From positions 1 to 64,000 of the forward strand of contig CABIXY010000011.1 of assembly GCA_902362805.1 (NCBI GenBank): a stretch of DNA of 64,000 nucleotides, in the 5' to 3' direction. The notes beneath the pieces are model-generated. The model was given only the letters and a program-made list of their open reading frames with translations, searched no databases and had not been told where the DNA came from. The stretch is from Eubacteriaceae bacterium. Its GTDB lineage: Bacteria; Bacillota; Clostridia; Peptostreptococcales; Anaerovoracaceae. Shown piece after piece: positions 62,076-64,000 of the stretch (position 1 is its first letter; every line of letters starts with the position of its first letter). A program made the position numbers and the translations under genes.

Positions 62076-62093
62076 TAAGACTAAATACAGGAA

Positions 62094-62131
62094 CAAAAAA
62101 AGAGATCGTATAAAAACACAATCTCTTTTTT
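62094..62131 (-). terminator. Terminator of the rocB-like gene
   Basis: AAAAAAAGAGAT and ATCTCTTTTTT pair around a 14-base loop, with a T run on the minus strand. It lies 55 bp past the stop codon. Confidence 0.88.
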
Positions 62132-62185
62132 CAAATATGCTCATTTTCAGATGGTTGAGACAATCTATCGCTATCTTTACTTTTC

Positions 62186-63856
62186 TTATTCTGTCAGCAG
62201 CATTTTAATCGCCGCATCCAAAATGTGGGGCGTTCTCTCATAAAGATCCTCTTTGCAGACCCTCTCTGTCAGCTTGTGGAAGTCCTTGCCCCACGGCCCG
62301 ATGTTGATGCCAGCCATGGAGATTTCTTTGATTTCCTCAAACGGAATATCGTAATATTGCCCCAGCAGCGGCATGGAATCGGCCACAGAAGCCCTCTGCT
62401 TTTGCGGATCGTCGATATTGATATAACTCAGATCGCAGATGCCAGTATAGAAATACTCTTTGGTGTATTCCTGGCCGTATACCTCCTGCGCATAGGCTGA
62501 CAGCTTTTCACTCATGCCGCGCGCCGCCGGTGCAATGCCATCAAAATAGATGTTTGACACGTTAGGATAGTATGGAGGCAGCAAACCGTAGACTACCCTC
62601 GGCGAGATATCCTCGATATAGTCGTAGATTTTTTCAATGAGGCAGAAATTTCCTTCTATCATATTGATTTTACCGTCTTCCATGTCTTCGAGAATTCCCT
62701 GTAAAGCCGCCTCATAATCTTTGATAAAGGCACTGCCGCCGTTTTCCTTCGCCTCTTCGTAAAGCTCCTTAAAGTTGACTGTCTTGGCAGACCATGGCAG
62801 CAGTTCTACAGACTGGCCGGTTTTCTGGCAGAATTCAGCATAATTGCGGTTCATCCTGTCAATGACTGCGCTGAATCCCTCCTGGCAGACCTTCTTTACC
62901 CTTGACAGAAGTTCAGAAGGAGTCTGCTTCAAGGTGAGTACGCTGAAACAACCCTGTGCTGTCAGCGGCATAGACACATCATATCGATCTTTGCTGTCCT
63001 TGAGATAAAGCCAAGTCGGCGGCGGTGCCGCTTCCCCATTCACTGCGTCAGCAAAATCCATGTTGATCTCTGTACGCGTCACAATTTCCGACAGAACGGA
63101 TACCGGATTCAGGCCTTCGAAGACTTTGCCTGCATGGGAAAGAAAACCCCTTACATATACAAAAGGCATCATCTTCCCAACCGTGCCCTCAGAAAAAACG
63201 CCTTTGCTAAAGTCTTTCCTCTGATGTGGTTCTGAATTTATCATCATGATGTATTCTAAATCATATTTCTTTTTCAATTCTGCAAGCAACCTTGCAGCGC
63301 CCCTCATTCCCGCAGAGAGATTTTCCTCATCGGGTACACCGATGACGATGACATTTCCATCAAAATCCGCAAGTTCGCTGTAGCTTTCCAGCAGAGCATA
63401 CTGAATCGCGCCGCCCGCCTTCATATCGCAGCCGCCTCGGCAGAACAAAAATGTGTCTTCCTCCAAGTCCTTCTTCGCATCGTCAGGCAGCATATCCTGA
63501 TGCTTTGCCAGCTCATTCCTGAGCTGGTCAGGGGAAAAGGCGAACGATTTAAGAGTTTTAAAATCTTCGATATCCACGATATCGTAATGATGAACGAGAG
63601 TAACCGTCTTATTTCCCTTTCCCTTTACCATAGCCCAGCATACATTTCTGTTGAGAGAATCATCCTCGAGGGGATATAAGCCCCAGAATTCATGATGGTC
63701 TCTGAAATAGGTAACTTGGTTAAAATGATTTTCGAAAAATCTTTCTACTTCTCTTTCTTTTGGTGTATTTGTAAAGCTTTGAATTTTGACATAATCATAT
63801 AGTATCTCTTTAATTCTGCTGCCTAAAGCGGCAAAATCTATGTCGGTGTTTTTCAT
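62186..63856 (-). CDS. rocB: RocB-type arginine-utilisation M20 peptidase
   Basis: The 556-residue protein is an M20 metallopeptidase-like protein of the RocB type. VTLVHHYDIVD and RGGCDMKAGGAIQYAL hold zinc ligands, GVPDEENLSAGMRGA supplies the glutamate pair, and the long C-terminal part (WGKDFHKLTERV) is typical. RocB is encoded with arginine and ornithine catabolism genes but its reaction is not established. It follows an amidinohydrolase-family gene. GAGGT precedes the Met at 63856. Confidence 0.87.
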   Translation of the reverse strand: MKNTDIDFAALGSRIKEILYDYVKIQSFTNTPKEREVERFFENHFNQVTYFRDHHEFWGLYPLEDDSLNRNVCWAMVKGKGNKTVTLVHHYDIVDIEDFKTLKSFAFSPDQLRNELAKHQDMLPDDAKKDLEEDTFLFCRGGCDMKAGGAIQYALLESYSELADFDGNVIVIGVPDEENLSAGMRGAARLLAELKKKYDLEYIMMINSEPHQRKDFSKGVFSEGTVGKMMPFVYVRGFLSHAGKVFEGLNPVSVLSEIVTRTEINMDFADAVNGEAAPPPTWLYLKDSKDRYDVSMPLTAQGCFSVLTLKQTPSELLSRVKKVCQEGFSAVIDRMNRNYAEFCQKTGQSVELLPWSAKTVNFKELYEEAKENGGSAFIKDYEAALQGILEDMEDGKINMIEGNFCLIEKIYDYIEDISPRVVYGLLPPYYPNVSNIYFDGIAPAARGMSEKLSAYAQEVYGQEYTKEYFYTGICDLSYINIDDPQKQRASVADSMPLLGQYYDIPFEEIKEISMAGINIGPWGKDFHKLTERVCKEDLYERTPHILDAAIKMLLTE

Positions 63857-63873
63857 AGCATTACCTCGTATTC

Positions 63874-64000
63874 TTATTTTCTGCATACAGGGCAAGTCAG
63901 GCAAGTCGGTCCGCCAGTTCCCCTATATGAGAGTTCTTTTCCTTCATATGTATATACTGTCACGCCTGCATCTTCGATTTTTTTCTGGATATCGGGGCAG
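63874..64000 (-). CDS. C-terminus of an amidinohydrolase (arginine deiminase/DDAH family), partial
   Basis: Only the last 41 codons lie in the window. They end CPDIQKKIEDAGVTVYTYE, then RGTGGPTCLTCPVCRK. GGPTCLT matches the catalytic-cysteine motif at the end of dimethylargininase and arginine-deiminase-like enzymes. It is directly upstream of rocB with 17 bp between, consistent with an arginine-degradation operon. The N-terminal part and exact enzyme are outside the window. Confidence 0.75.
   Translation of the reverse strand, partial: CPDIQKKIEDAGVTVYTYEGKELSYRGTGGPTCLTCPVCRK

Noticed and set aside
1..64000. tRNA, rRNA or prophage genes
   Set aside because: No cloverleaf, rRNA core sequence, integrase or phage structural gene was seen on reading both strands.

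Overview
The window looks like a chromosomal segment of a strictly anaerobic, amino-acid-fermenting member of the Clostridia (Eubacteriales). The main evidence is a complete oxidative ornithine-fermentation set (ord, ortA, ortB, oraS, oraE, orr and a GlmL/MutL-type protein), three sigma-54 activators with matching -24/-12 promoters, three NhaC-family antiporters, a ThiH-type thiamine operon, GTP-type PEP carboxykinase and an arginine-catabolism edge (RocB plus an amidinohydrolase tail). Genus and species cannot be fixed from the sequence alone. No rRNA, tRNA, CRISPR array, transposase or integrase was seen.

Layout. 0.1-1.1 kb: a broken RhuM-family gene. 1.2-7.4 kb: a peptide-use block (dipeptide epimerase, OPT transporter, cytosolic beta-lactamase-like protein, DUF3870 protein, M20 dipeptidase). 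7.6-9.3 kb: a decayed stretch with remnants of an M55 aminopeptidase, an Lrp regulator and an acyl-CoA carboxyltransferase. 9.5-14.9 kb: PHP phosphatase, NhaC antiporter, Pit phosphate transporter with its DUF47 partner, and a PucR regulator. 14.9-25.7 kb: a nine-gene minus-strand envelope/exopolysaccharide operon (glycosidase-like, GT2 synthase, a 941-residue multidomain membrane protein, VTC, WecB, DUF4956, CotH). 25.9-31.2 kb: pckG and thiSFGHE. 31.4-36.4 kb: a heptad-repeat coiled-coil protein, an alanine-dehydrogenase-like enzyme, a sigma-54 activator and NhaC. 36.7-48.7 kb: ornithine fermentation with its own sigma-54 activator. 48.9-52.5 kb: ArsR regulator, Ktr/Trk potassium uptake and a YeiH exporter. 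52.5-56.0 kb: pseudouridine salvage with a Crp/Fnr regulator and a nitrilase. 56.0-61.9 kb: a sigma-54 operon of nitrilase, creatininase-like, RraA-like and NhaC genes. 62.2-64 kb: RocB and the end of an amidinohydrolase.

How it works together. Arginine or peptides would supply ornithine. Orr racemises L-ornithine, OraSE (B12/PLP) makes 2,4-diaminopentanoate, Ord oxidises it, and OrtAB cleaves the product to alanine and acetyl-CoA. The alanine-dehydrogenase-like enzyme could then deaminate the alanine. Each catabolic block sits next to its own sigma-54 activator, and inverted or repeated sequences lie 70-150 bp upstream of each promoter.

Two unexplained features stand out. One is a 90-94 bp two-hairpin repeat family (three tandem copies before the OPT gene, one before a sigma-54 regulator, two diverged relatives elsewhere) whose stems change sequence but keep pairing. 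The other is the envelope/exopolysaccharide operon, whose gene combination I do not recognise as a characterised system.
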